Below are positions 25,783 through 35,316 of a stretch of DNA of 64,000 nucleotides, piece by piece. The stretch comes from Bacillus_BD sp963765265 (GTDB taxonomy: Bacteria > Bacillota > Bacilli > Bacillales > Cytobacillaceae): NCBI GenBank assembly GCA_963765265.1, contig CAVXVN010000011.1, forward strand, positions 124,001 to 188,000, written 5' to 3'. A program made the position numbers and the translations under genes. Numbering within the stretch: the stretch's first letter is position 1; every line of letters starts with the position of its first letter. Below the pieces are notes generated by a model. It ran no database searches. It was given only the letters and a program-made list of their open reading frames with translations, and was not told the origin of the DNA.

Positions 25783-26749
25783 ATGGCTGAAATTATAGCA
25801 GGTGTGGCAATGTCACATAGTCCTTTGATCATGACAAGTGAAGAAGCTGCTGGAGAAAAAGGACAACGATTTCTTCAGACAACAAAGGAAATGAAGAAAT
25901 GGTTAGAAGATACAGGAGCAGATGTGATCGTATTAGTTTCTGATGACCATTTCAATAGTTATTTCTATGATCATATGCCTTCTTTTACGATTGGAATTGG
26001 TGAATGTGAAGGATGGGGAGATTGGCAGATACCAGAATACAAAATTCCTGTTCAACAAGACTTAGCCAAACATATTTTAGATACTGGATTAGAAAACAAT
26101 ATAGACTTTGCTTTTACGATGAGAATGAAAGTGGATCATGGTCATACGCAAGCGATTTATTTTTTAAATTCTGAATTAGATATACCGGTTGTTCCAATCG
26201 CTGTAAATACGGCTGCACCTCCATTACCAACAATGGATCGTTGTTTCCAATTAGGTGAAATGTTACGTAAAGTCAATTGAGTCATGGGAATGGGATAAAA
26301 AAGTAGCGATTGTGGCTTCAGGTGGTTTATCTCATTGGGTACCAATTCCGAAAATTGATAGTGAAAAACCAGAGGATCAAGGATTGATTCATATTCTCAA
26401 AAATGGTCGTCAAGAAATTGAACAGCTTGATGAATATTTGGAATCTCGTAAAACGAGAGTCACTTCACTCAAAACGGGTCCAGTGAATGAAGAATGGGAT
26501 CGGTTGTTTTTACAATTAATTAAGGAAAAAGATTTTGATTCTTTAAGGAAATGGACTTCAGAATTTATTGAGGAGAATGGTGGAAATGGCGGTCAGGAAA
26601 TTCGAAATTGGCTTGTCTTATTGGGTGCTCTTCAAAGTTTTGAATCAGATGTAGCCTTCTATGAACCAATTCCAGAATGGGTAACAGGAATGGCGATTGT
26701 ACAGTTTGCCGAGTCATTCAATAAGGATAAAAAGAAAAAGTCATACTGA
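25783..26749 (+). CDS. LigB-family (class III) extradiol ring-cleavage dioxygenase (one frameshift)
   Basis: About 320 residues. ATG 25783 is chosen because GGGAGTGGGG precedes it. The fold's metal and acid-base histidines are visible in VAMSHSPLIM, VSDDHFNSYF, KVDHGHTQAIYF and SGGLSHWVP. The frame breaks near 26270; removal of one G gives LRKSIESWEWDKK. Members (MhpB, LigB, gallate dioxygenase) cleave catecholic rings next to the hydroxyls with Fe(II). With the upstream hydroxylase and the downstream C-C hydrolase this forms a meta-cleavage sequence. Substrate not recognisable, but MhpB-like activity on a 3-substituted catechol would suit the hydrolase. Confidence 0.83.
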
Positions 26750-26823
26750 ATTTGAAGTAAGCATGTAATCATATTTTAATTCAAAAAATGATTAAACTAT
26801 TAAAAAATAGGGAGAGATTAAAG

Positions 26824-27669
26824 ATGACAATTTGGACTGATTTAGCAGATTTGGAATTTAAACTTTATTATTTAGATGCAAACGGAATTAAAACAAGAGT
26901 GCTAGAAGCTGGTAGTGGAGAACCTCTTATTTTGCTTCATGGCACAGGGGGACATATTGAAGCTTACGCAAGAAATATCAAAAGTCTAAGTGAAAAGTTT
27001 CGTGTCATTTGCATTGATATGGTTGGACATGGTTATACAGACAAACCAAATCGACAATATGGAATTGATTATTATAGTGATCATTTATTAGGGGTGATTC
27101 AAGCACTAGATTTATCAAAAGTGTATCTTTCAGGAGAATCATTAGGAGGTTGGGTAGCAGCTTGGTTTGCAGCCTATCATCCTGAATATGTGAAAGCCAT
27201 GGTGTTAAATACACCAGGAAATGTTAATAACAAGCCTGAAGTTATGGCAAAACTGAAGGAATCAACAGTAAAGGCAGTTGTTGAAGCCAATTATGAAAAT
27301 GTAAAAACAAGACTTGAGTGGTTAATGTATGATAAAAGCCAGGTAACCGATGAATTGATTGAAGCTCGTTATAATATTTATACAAGACCAGAATATCAAG
27401 AAGCTGTTTATAACATTGTTTGTCTTCAAGATCTTGAAGTAAGAGAACAATATTCATGGGATCCATCATGGTGCGGTAAAATTAATGTTCCAACATTGTT
27501 AGCATGGACAGACCATGATCCTACTTCAACAGTAGAAGAAGGAAAACCGCTTCAGGATATGATTCCAAATAGTGAATTTACAGTCATTAAAGATGCAGGA
27601 CATTGGCCACAATGGGAAAAACCAGAAGAGTTTAACAGCTATTTAACTAACTTTCTATTGGAAAAGTAG
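26824..27669 (+). CDS. Alpha/beta hydrolase, meta-cleavage product C-C hydrolase type
   Basis: A 281-residue alpha/beta hydrolase. ATG 26824 is selected because GGGAGAGATTAAAG precedes it. The oxyanion segment LLHGTGGHIEAY, the nucleophile Ser106 in GESLGGWVA, an acid near Asp230 in AWTDHDPTS and His260 in KDAGHWPQWEKPEEF complete the triad. The pattern is that of MhpC, HsaD and XylF-type enzymes that hydrolyse the ring-fission product. It lies 75 bp after the extradiol dioxygenase. The products would be an acid and a 2-hydroxydienoate, yet the hydratase, aldolase and dehydrogenase needed next are not found in this window. Confidence 0.82.
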   Translation: MTIWTDLADLEFKLYYLDANGIKTRVLEAGSGEPLILLHGTGGHIEAYARNIKSLSEKFRVICIDMVGHGYTDKPNRQYGIDYYSDHLLGVIQALDLSKVYLSGESLGGWVAAWFAAYHPEYVKAMVLNTPGNVNNKPEVMAKLKESTVKAVVEANYENVKTRLEWLMYDKSQVTDELIEARYNIYTRPEYQEAVYNIVCLQDLEVREQYSWDPSWCGKINVPTLLAWTDHDPTSTVEEGKPLQDMIPNSEFTVIKDAGHWPQWEKPEEFNSYLTNFLLEK

Positions 27670-27907
27670 CAATAGTAAGTAGTCAACTAAATAAATGAAT
27701 AGGTGGAAGAGAGCGTGAAACCCTGCTTTTTTATCCTCGCCATATTCAAGAAAAGTAGCAAAGTTATATTTAATGAATAGATAGCGTCATTATCTAATTA
27801 AAATTCAGAATATTAATAATATTAAATTATTTATTTTTAAAATAACTTTGGTTTGTGTGAATGTTGCCTATATTTTCAAAAATAAGTTATATAAAGGAGG
27901 TCATTTT

Positions 27908-29217
27908 ATGGATCAAAAGGAAACAAAAGGGACAAAGATAACAAAAAGAGCATGGATTGTTATTGCGCTATTATTCTTATTAACGGTGATTAGTAATGCA
28001 GATAAGGCCATTATTGGATTTGCATCTGTTTCGATTATAGAGGAGTTAGGATTGACTCCAGAGCAATGGGGAATAGTAGGTAGTGTATTCTTTTTATTGT
28101 ATTCGCTTTCAGCTATACTAGGTGGAACACTTGCTGACCGGGTTGGAACGAGAATTGTTATCGCTGGTATGGTAGTGCTTTGGTCTCTTGTTCAGTTTTC
28201 AACTATCTTTGTATCAAGCTTTGCTTTTTTGTTGATTACGAGAATTATTTTAGGGGCGGGGGAAGGTCCTTCTTATTCTTTAGCCATGACGGCAGCATCC
28301 AAATGGCTTCCTAAGGAAAAACGCGGAATTGGAATATCGATTGTATCCATCGGTGGACCACTTGGAGTAGCCATATCAGCTCCAATTTTAATGAATCTTA
28401 TCATCAATTATGGATGGCGTTCGGCTTTTATCGCTACTGGAATTGTTGGGGTTATTTGGATTGCGGTATGGTTATGGATGGTTAAAGAGAAAACGGATTC
28501 AAAAGAAGAATCTTCAGTAATAAAAGACAGTTCTGATCTATCGATGAACCTACCAGAATCAAAATTCTCATCTGTCTTGCTTTCAAAAAATTTCATCTTC
28601 ATTGCTTTATGTGGTTTTGCTACATATTGGTCATTTACGATTGGTTTAAACTGGCTGCCTAACTATTTGGAGAATGTTCGTCAATTAAGTGCAGAACAAT
28701 TACAAATTGTTGTAGCTTTACCATGGATTCTCATTACATTATCACAGATTACATTTTCAACGATTTCTGATCGTCTTTTTCGTAAAACGCAAAGTGTTGT
28801 GAAAGGCCGGGTGTTTGTTCTTGGACCTGTTATGTTGGCGGGAGCTGTCTGCTACTTTTTGGAACGATGGCAAGTTCTAATATCATGGCAATTGCTTTAC
28901 TATCCCTTGGTTTAACCTTTGGATGTATTACATTAGTTCTTGGACCGGCTATATTAATGGAACTTGTTTCCAAAAAACATCAAGGTAAAATTCAAGGTTG
29001 GTTTATGGCGTTTACATCATTAGGTGGGATTGCTGGACCGTATGTGACAGGTCTTCTTATTCAAAATTCTTCAAGCCCAATGTCAGGGTTTCATTACGCT
29101 TTTCAGATTTGTGCATTAGTTCTTCTAGTTTGTGGAGGACTCGTATGGGCTGCTGTACGTCCGAAGAAAGTGGAAAATACAGTTAATATTGGTACCGATA
29201 CAGCCCAAAACATCTAA
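27908..29217 (+). CDS. MFS transporter (anion:cation symporter type), one frameshift
   Basis: About 436 residues with 12 helices. ATG 27908 has a very strong RBS (AAAGGAGGTCATT). Loop 2-3 reads GGTLADRVGTRI and helix 4 GAGEGPSYSLAMTAASKWLP, typical of the ACS family of organic-acid importers. The frame changes near 28861, where a missing G (LGTMASSN) explains the shift. It ends the meta-cleavage operon and most likely imports the aromatic substrate. The piece after the frameshift includes KIQGWFMAFTSLGGIAGPY. Confidence 0.82.
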
Positions 29218-29284
29218 TAGGGAATTTCTCATTTTAGGATGAAAATGGTAATTTTATAGATTTTTAAAAATTAGACAATCAGTT

Positions 29285-29440
29285 TAGAGTTTATCCCACT
29301 CTTAACTGGCACGGAGGCCGCCACCTCAAAACTCTGAGTGTACAAAGAAGATAAGTGGGGGATCAACTGCCCGTAGAGGTCCGACGCAGGACGTGGCGCT
29401 TTGAGTGTGGAAACTTAATCAGGCTCTACTGACAGGGTAT
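29285..29440 (+). ncRNA. Structured GC-rich intergenic element, possible RNA or transposon end
   Basis: This ~155-bp stretch is much richer in G+C than its flanks and has no coding frame. Complementary segments include ATCCCACT (29293-29300) with AGTGGGGGAT (29354-29363), CCACCTCAAA (29321-29330) with TTTGAGTGTGG (29400-29410), and hairpin GTCC/GGAC at 29379-29392. The interlocked order would make a pseudoknot. It resembles the ends of IS605-type elements but no tnpB is nearby. Function unknown. The rest of 29218-29588 is AT-rich. Confidence 0.4.
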
Positions 29441-29588
29441 TTCTTTAACTTTAGACCTTAGAAATGGATGTTTTCTTTATAAAATAAGGCAGAAAAAATT
29501 TTTGTGATAAATATTTTGGCATTTTATGCCAATTAGAAAATAATAAAAAGTTTCTGAAATCGTATATTTTTTATTAGGAGTGAGATGA

Positions 29589-30065
29589 ATGAAAGAACAA
29601 AGGAAACTGAATAGTGAATTGATTAAGTTACTACAAGGGGAAAAAATCATTTCTTTAATAACCAACGATGTTAAAACTGGTCAACCTGACCTAGCTATGA
29701 TTTCATGGGTAGTTGCTAATTCCGAAGGAGACCGTATTAACTTCGCTATTGGACATAATGCTTCAAGTGCAAGAAATATTCAAAATGATTCTAGCGTAAT
29801 TTTAGGAGTTATTGGAGTAGGAAGTTGCTTTGCTATTAAAGGAAATGGTAAAGTTTCTGAAATTATTGAAGGTACAATTAAGATACGTATTGTTAGTGTA
29901 GAGATTGAATCTGTTGAAGATGTTATGTTCTATGGCGGTAAAGTAACAAAGGTACCAGAGTATGAAAAAACATATAATAAAGAACTGGCTGAAAAACTAG
30001 ATAATGAAGTTTATGGTGTACTAAGAGAGACTTTGGAACAGGTATCTGATCTCGTTTTACAATAA
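29589..30065 (+). CDS. Pyridoxamine 5'-phosphate oxidase-family FMN-binding protein
   Basis: A 158-residue split-barrel protein with DLAMISWVVANSEGDRINFAIG, and SARNIQNDSSVILGVIGVGSCFAIKGNGKV, the typical FMN-binding strands of the PNPOx-like family. GGAGTGAG precedes the ATG. It is not a true PdxH. Family members include heme-utilisation and F420/FMN reductases. The position between the meta-cleavage operon and malic enzyme copy 3 suggests a catabolic link, but there is no direct evidence. Confidence 0.7.
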   Translation: MKEQRKLNSELIKLLQGEKIISLITNDVKTGQPDLAMISWVVANSEGDRINFAIGHNASSARNIQNDSSVILGVIGVGSCFAIKGNGKVSEIIEGTIKIRIVSVEIESVEDVMFYGGKVTKVPEYEKTYNKELAEKLDNEVYGVLRETLEQVSDLVLQ

Positions 30066-30104
30066 AAATGTGTATTTTAAAATAAATAAAGGGAGATACA
30101 ATGA

Positions 30105-31370
30105 ATGTCGACTTTACGGGATGATACATTAAAAATGCACAAGGAAAATCAAGGAAAGCTTAGCGTTCATTCAAAAGTTCCTTTACGCAATGCGGAAGAT
30201 TTAAGTCTCGCTTATTCTCCAGGTGTCGCAGAACCGTGTATGGACATTTATGAAGATGAAAGAAAAGTATATGACTACACGATGAAGGGAAATCTGGTTG
30301 CAGTTATTTCAAATGGAACAGCCGTCCTCGGTCTTGGAAACATCGGACCGAAAGCAGCAATGCCTGTTATGGAAGGAAAAGCCGTATTATTCAAATCCTT
30401 TGCAGATGTAGACGCTTTTCCACTATGCCTAGATACAACCGATTCGGACAAGATTGTAGAGACTGTTAAATTATTAGAACCCACATTTGGCGGAGTAAAC
30501 TTAGAAGACATTAAGGCACCAGAATGTTTTGAAATTGAAGATCGACTAAAGAAAATATGTGATATTCCAGTTTTTCATGATGATCAGCATGGTACGGCCA
30601 TCGTAACAGCGGCAGGGTTACTCAACGCTCTGAAACTAGCAAACAAAAAGATAGAAGAGATTCGCGTTGTCGCAAACGGAGCAGGTTCTGCCGGTGTAGC
30701 TATTGTCAAATTGCTGATAAAAATGGGTGTAAAAGACGTCATTTTATGTGATACAAAAGGAATCATTTATGAAGGACGTCCAGCGGGAATGAATTCTTTT
30801 AAAGAAGAAATGGCTCGGATCACCAATAAAGAGCAAAAACAAGGATCTTTGGCAGATGCCATTAGAAGGAGCAGATGTATTTGTCGGCGTATCTGCCCCA
30901 GGTACGGTCACGAAGCAATGATTCGTTCCATGAATCCTGATGCGATTATTTTTGCAATGGCAAATCCGGTCCCTGAAATTATGTCAGAGGAAGCAAAAGA
31001 ATGCAGGTGCACTCGTGGTCGGGACAGGTCGTTCTGATTTTCCAAATCAGGTCAATAATGTACTAGCTTTCCCTGGTATTTTCCGAGGTGCATTGGACGT
31101 TCAGGCGAAAGAAATCAATGACGAAATGAAACTAGCAGCGGTTTACGCCATTGCTGGATTAATTTCGAACGGAAGAACTTCGTGCTGATTATGTGATTCC
31201 CGATCGCATTTGACCCTAGAGTCGCAGCACATGTAGCAGCGGCTGTTGCAAACGCTGCAATGGAAACAGGTGTTGCACGAAAGATTGTGAATGCTGAAAA
31301 TGTGAAAGAACGCTTATTAGCATTTGGGAAAGAAAAACAACCAGCATTAGTTGGAGAACGTTCGAGGTAA
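30105..31370 (+). pseudogene. Malic enzyme, copy 3 (five frameshifts)
   Basis: Closest to copy 2, including the ending (GERSR versus GGRSR) and the identical 48-bp palindrome after the stop. The first 250 residues are intact (SLAYSPGVAEPC, VFHDDQHGTA, NGAGSAGVAI). Comparison with copies 1 and 2 shows an extra C near 30862, a missing A near 30912, an extra T near 31003, an extra G near 31170 and an extra G near 31206. Each change is a single base and the translated sequence between them is fully conserved. That argues for sequence error (perhaps unpolished repeats) rather than old decay. If real, the gene is dead and two functional copies remain. Confidence 0.75.
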
Positions 31371-31388
31371 TTAAAGTAAACAAGGGAA

Positions 31389-31436
31389 ACAAGGGGACGG
31401 TTCTTGTGTATACAAACGCAAGAACCGTCCCCTTGT
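31389..31436 (+). repeat. REP-like palindrome, copy 2
   Basis: Identical over 48 bp to 18301-18348. It is flanked by partial extra copies of the ACAAGG and CCTTGTAATT ends, giving a nested look. It follows malic enzyme copy 3 by 18 bp. Confidence 0.85.
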
Positions 31437-31789
31437 AATTTCCTTGTAATTTTGAATTTTATTAAAACCTAAAAAAATTTTGGGATTTATTGGGTTTATC
31501 CCCAAAAAAAGTAATTGGACATTTTATTAGCAAAAATACTAAATTTAATATATATTCTGAAAATTTTAAAAAAGGGAGGTAAATTTCACTTTGTTAAAAT
31601 AATATCTTCTGAACACGATGGTTTAGTAGAAAAATATTTTATCATACCAAAATTTTATATTACTCAGAATTGAAAACGCATACCCTTAATAGGTAAGACA
31701 GGAATATCTAAATCTATTGATTGGCTATTATTTATTTTAATCTTAATAATCACTAATTAAGGGGATGGAATTAAAGGAGGGACAAGACG
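31437..31789 (+). other. Intergenic region upstream of the AAHS transporter, no gene seen
   Basis: About 350 bp of AT-rich sequence. A strong RBS-like GGGAGGTAAATT at 31573 is followed by only a very short frame, so a decayed or lost gene start is possible. It must carry the promoter for the transporter at 31790. Confidence 0.4.
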
Positions 31790-33136
31790 ATGCAGGTAAC
31801 AACAAATGCAGAACAATTGGTTGAAAAAACAAAATTTAATAAGAAGTTTCATGGGATGTTACTTTTTTGGGGTGCCTTATTAATGCTGTTTGATGGGTTT
31901 GATTTAACCATCTATGGTGCAGTGGTTCCTTCTATGATGGAAGAATGGGGAATTTCTGCTGTTCAAGCAGGGATGTATGGAAGTTATGCCTTATTTGGCA
32001 TGATGTTTGGAGCGTTAATATTTGGAACTTTAGCAGATAAATTAGGCAGAAAAAAGATTATTATGATTTGTGTTTTTATCTTTAGTCTATTTATGCTTCT
32101 TGCAGGATTGGCTCCAAGCCCAGAAATGTTTGGCCTGTTCCGTTTCATTACTGGTTTAGGATTAGGCGGCATGATGCCAAATGTCATTGGGTTAATTAGT
32201 GAATATTCACCTGAAGGCATGCGCAGTCGTATGATCGCTACGATTATGGCTGGATATTCCATCGGCGGTGTAGTCGCTGCATTCTTGAGTATGATTCTTA
32301 TCACTAATTTTGGTTGGGAGTCCGTATTCTTCTTTGGTGCCCTTCCATTATTGTTCTTGCCGTTCATAGCAAAATCATTACCAGACTCAGTTGGAACGTT
32401 GGTTGCTAAAAATGATCATAAAGGGATACAAAAGATCCTAGTAAAGGTTAATCCAACTTATACACCTTCTCAAAATGAAACATTTGTTTTAAATAAGACT
32501 AAAGATTCTTCATCTCCTGTTAAGAATTTATTTACTGAAAAAAGAGGCTTTTTAACGGTGATGATCTGGTTAACATACTTTATGTCACTACTGATGATCT
32601 ATGGTTTGAATACATGGTTGCCTAAATTCATGACCGAAGCTGGATTTCCTCTTGGTTCAAGTTTAAGCTTCCTTCTAGCGTTAAATGTGGGAGCAACAGT
32701 CGGCGCGATTCTGATGGGATGGTTAGCAGACCGTTGGGGTGTTGGCAGAGCACTTATCCTGTTCTTTGTAATCGCTACAATTTCGATTACAAGCTTAGGA
32801 TTTGCAACAAATATGATTCTATTATATGTGATGGTAGCCATTGCAGGAGCTGCAACGGTTGGAACGCAAAACCTTACACACTCCTATACTTCCCAATTCT
32901 ACCCAATCACCATGCGTTCAACAGCACTAGGATGGGCGTTAGCAGTTGGACGAATTGGAGGAATACTTGGACCAACCATTGGCGGTATTTTACTTGCTTC
33001 TAATTTAACTTTACAACTAAACTTCATGATATTTGCCATTCCAGGAGTCATTGCCGCATTAGCTGTTTTCTTAGCGAATCAGCAAGGTGAAAAAGTGATT
33101 ACCTATGACCAACAAATAGAAAATACGGTTAATTAA
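31790..33136 (+). CDS. Aromatic acid:H+ symporter (AAHS family MFS), second copy
   Basis: A 448-residue intact paralogue of the protein at 15590. It has the AAHS helix 1 motif LFDGFDLTIYGAVVPSM, loop 2-3 GTLADKLGRKK and loop 8-9 MGWLADRWGVGRA. An AAAGGAGGGACAAG RBS precedes the ATG. A strong terminator follows. It probably imports a related benzoate-type compound for the third module. It is next to malic enzyme copy 3, as the first paralogue is next to copy 2, although the gene order is reversed. Confidence 0.9.
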   Translation: MQVTTNAEQLVEKTKFNKKFHGMLLFWGALLMLFDGFDLTIYGAVVPSMMEEWGISAVQAGMYGSYALFGMMFGALIFGTLADKLGRKKIIMICVFIFSLFMLLAGLAPSPEMFGLFRFITGLGLGGMMPNVIGLISEYSPEGMRSRMIATIMAGYSIGGVVAAFLSMILITNFGWESVFFFGALPLLFLPFIAKSLPDSVGTLVAKNDHKGIQKILVKVNPTYTPSQNETFVLNKTKDSSSPVKNLFTEKRGFLTVMIWLTYFMSLLMIYGLNTWLPKFMTEAGFPLGSSLSFLLALNVGATVGAILMGWLADRWGVGRALILFFVIATISITSLGFATNMILLYVMVAIAGAATVGTQNLTHSYTSQFYPITMRSTALGWALAVGRIGGILGPTIGGILLASNLTLQLNFMIFAIPGVIAALAVFLANQQGEKVITYDQQIENTVN

Positions 33137-33160
33137 AGTGATGTAGCAGTATTTAAAGTA

Positions 33161-33204
33161 AACCCCGAATTCGCAAAAATCCTTTTGCGAATTCGGGGTT
33201 TTTT
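33161..33204. terminator. Strong terminator
   Basis: AACCCCGAATTCGCAAAA pairs perfectly with TTTTGCGAATTCGGGGTT around a four-base loop, followed by TTTT. It closes the catabolic region. 33205-33428 shows no gene. Confidence 0.9.
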
Positions 33205-33428
33205 CAAAGATAACCCCTGATCATCTAGGCCTTTCTTTGGATACTAGGACAGTCCCATATATATTAACGAAATAAAGGTATAGTAATCATTGGTTTCCCG
33301 CAAATCGTCCAAGTTGAGACGGTAGTTTTGCTGACAAATGTAAAGATTTGTTATAGGATAATGGTAATGGATTGATGGGATTAAAGTGTAAGGGAGAATA
33401 AACTCCAAAAAGAAGGAAGTGTTAAACG

Positions 33429-34136
33429 ATGAACTTACAAATGGTTATGCAGGAGCTTGAAGCTCTCGGCAAGGAGCGAACCAAGAAAATATACATATCC
33501 AATGGTGCGCATGAACCGCTATTTGGCGTGGCTACAGGTGCTATGAAGCCAATCGCCAAGAAAATTAAAATTAATCAATCTTTGGCTGACGAGCTTTATG
33601 CCACTGGGAACTACGACGCCATGTACTTTGCAGGCATCATTGCAGATCCAAAAGCAATGACTGAGTCGGATTTTGAGCGTTGGATGGATGGTGCGTATTT
33701 TTATATGCTGTCCGATTTTGTGGTTGCAGTAACATTAGCTGAAGCAGATATTGCACAAGACGTTGCTGATAAATGGATCGCAAGCGGTGAAGAACTCAGA
33801 ATGTCAGCGGGCTGGAGTTGCTACTGCTGGCTTTTGGGTAATCGCCCAGACGGTGAATTTTCCGAAAGTAAGATTTCCAATATGCTTGAAATGGTGGAAA
33901 AGACGATTCACGATTCTCCAGAACGAACGAAATCCGCTATGAATAATTTTATATACACAGTGGGGATTTCATATTTGCCACTCCATGAAAAGGCGGTCGA
34001 GACCGCCAAGGCAGTGGGTCAAGTAGAAGTCAAACGGGATAAGAAAAAGAGCAGTTTCCTACATGCTTTGGAAAATATTCAAAAGGAAGTAGATAGAGGG
34101 AGGCTTGGTTTCAAACGTAAGTATGTAAGATGTTAA
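33429..34136 (+). CDS. DNA alkylation repair (AlkD-like) HEAT-repeat protein
   Basis: A 235-residue all-helical protein. The repeats include GVATGAMKPIAKKIK, NYDAMYFAGIIADPKAM, DFVVAVTLAEADIAQDVADKW and NNFIYTVGISYLPLHEKAVETAK, characteristic of AlkC/AlkD-type proteins that excise alkylated bases. The family is reasonably clear, but catalytic Asp and Trp positions cannot be checked without an alignment. AGAAGGAAGTG precedes the ATG. It stands alone after a strong terminator. Confidence 0.75.
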   Translation: MNLQMVMQELEALGKERTKKIYISNGAHEPLFGVATGAMKPIAKKIKINQSLADELYATGNYDAMYFAGIIADPKAMTESDFERWMDGAYFYMLSDFVVAVTLAEADIAQDVADKWIASGEELRMSAGWSCYCWLLGNRPDGEFSESKISNMLEMVEKTIHDSPERTKSAMNNFIYTVGISYLPLHEKAVETAKAVGQVEVKRDKKKSSFLHALENIQKEVDRGRLGFKRKYVRC

Positions 34137-34189
34137 TATACCCTCATATTGCGAACGATTTTCCATTTTAAAGTAAAAAAATGAAATAA

Positions 34190-34227
34190 GAGAACCAATT
34201 GTGTTTAACCACACAATCTCGGTTCTC
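34190..34227 (-). terminator. Terminator for the minus-strand small gene
   Basis: GAGAACCAATTGTGT pairs with ACACAATctcGGTTCTC. On the minus strand it follows the gene at 34246-34485 and runs into TTATTTCATTTTTTT. Confidence 0.6.
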
Positions 34228-34245
34228 TCATAACTATTTGTTATC

Positions 34246-34485
34246 TTATTTAATGCCGAAACTTCCAGCAAATTGTTTCGCAATTGCTTGTATTTCTTCA
34301 ATTTTATCTGGGTTTAATAGGCTAAGCATTTTAGGAACAAACTGTGCAATATCTTCTTGTGTAAAAGTGCCTTCATCTTGTTTCCTGAAGTTTTCTATAA
34401 GTATTTCTTTTGCTTCATCCTCTTTGCCCGCTTGAACTCTTTGTAAAATAAAATTTAAAAACATTTCTTGTGCTTGCTTGTCCAT
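34246..34485 (-). CDS. Small hypothetical helical protein
   Basis: A 79-residue protein beginning MDKQAQEMFLNFILQRV and ending AKQFAGSFGIK. It has a helical, Glu/Lys-rich composition with no membrane helix or cysteines. The minus-strand RBS AGGAGGCAAAAGG precedes the ATG. I do not recognise a family. It is the downstream neighbour of the glutaredoxin gene but with its own terminator. Confidence 0.6.
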   Translation of the reverse strand: MDKQAQEMFLNFILQRVQAGKEDEAKEILIENFRKQDEGTFTQEDIAQFVPKMLSLLNPDKIEEIQAIAKQFAGSFGIK

Positions 34486-34571
34486 TCCTTTTGCCTCCTA
34501 AAGAAATAAAATTATTACACCATTTGGTGTCGTTATATGATTGTAACATTCAAAGGAGTTAATTAAAAATA

Positions 34572-34814
34572 TTATAATCCTAATAATTCAGCGAATTTCG
34601 TTCGATCAAATCCTAAGATGAATTCTTCACGATCTTCGTCTTTAATAATGGTTACTGGTGTAGAAGAAGCACCTAGTTCAATAAGTTCTTGCAGATATTG
34701 ATCGTTTTTCCGTATGTCTCTCTCTTCAAACTCAATCCCATTTTCTTTTAACCATAGTTTTTCCTCATGACAAGGTGCACATGTGTCTTGAGAATAAATA
34801 ATCACTTTTTTCAT
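34572..34814 (-). CDS. Glutaredoxin-like protein
   Basis: An 80-residue thioredoxin-fold protein starting MKKVIIYSQDTCAPCHEEK with redox motif CAPC, then DIRKNDQYLQELIELGASSTPVTII containing the cis-proline (STPV). The length fits NrdH and bacillithiol-era small glutaredoxins. The minus-strand RBS AGGAGGTAGAAA is excellent. It may act as a general disulfide or de-bacillithiolation reductase; a bacilliredoxin role is only speculative. Confidence 0.85.
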   Translation of the reverse strand: MKKVIIYSQDTCAPCHEEKLWLKENGIEFEERDIRKNDQYLQELIELGASSTPVTIIKDEDREEFILGFDRTKFAELLGL

Positions 34815-34899
34815 TTTCTACCTCCTCTTCATTCTACTTATTGTATAATGAAATCTGTTTCGATGGTATTAATTATATCCATAAAAAGGGGGGAAGGGC

Positions 34900-35316
34900 T
34901 TATTTAACTTCCCTTAAGCCCTTGCCTTCGAGCATCTCTTGAATCCCTTCCTCACAAACCCCATATGAACGCCAGGAACAGGTTTCACATATGGTTTGGA
35001 TATCGGCGGGTACGACATAGTTTCGGATGTGCGCTTCAATGTCTCCCCAATTCAGAATTTGGCCGATTTCGAGCCCAAGTTTCTCTATAATAACAGAATC
35101 CCTATCATAAATATGTTTTTCTTGGCAGTGGTATTCACCTGAGTTGGGGTACTTTTCACACAACTGATCAGGACCCTTTACAAGCTGAATCCATGTCTTA
35201 GGATTGTCTCTCAAGGTTTGATGCAATTGTGTCATATTCTCAACGTATTCTTTGGAATAGCCCATTCCACGATAGCCCAAAAGGCAAAAAATATGATGAC
35301 CTCGCAATTTAAACAT
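34900..35316 (-). CDS. DUF1284-family protein
   Basis: A 138-residue protein with the typical start FKLRGHHIFCLLGYRGMGYS and several Cys (YHCQEKHIYDRD, TICETCSWRSYGVCEEG) that may bind a metal or FeS cluster. The family has no settled function. The minus-strand RBS GGGGGGAA is seen before the ATG. The 350 bp upstream (35317-35669) is AT-rich with no further gene. Confidence 0.8.
   Translation of the reverse strand: MFKLRGHHIFCLLGYRGMGYSKEYVENMTQLHQTLRDNPKTWIQLVKGPDQLCEKYPNSGEYHCQEKHIYDRDSVIIEKLGLEIGQILNWGDIEAHIRNYVVPADIQTICETCSWRSYGVCEEGIQEMLEGKGLREVK

Noticed and set aside
31984..32367. 127-codon minus-strand frame inside the second AAHS transporter
   Set aside because: It is a shadow of the transporter frame; composition (Asn/Ile/Pro-rich) is that of antisense of hydrophobic helices.
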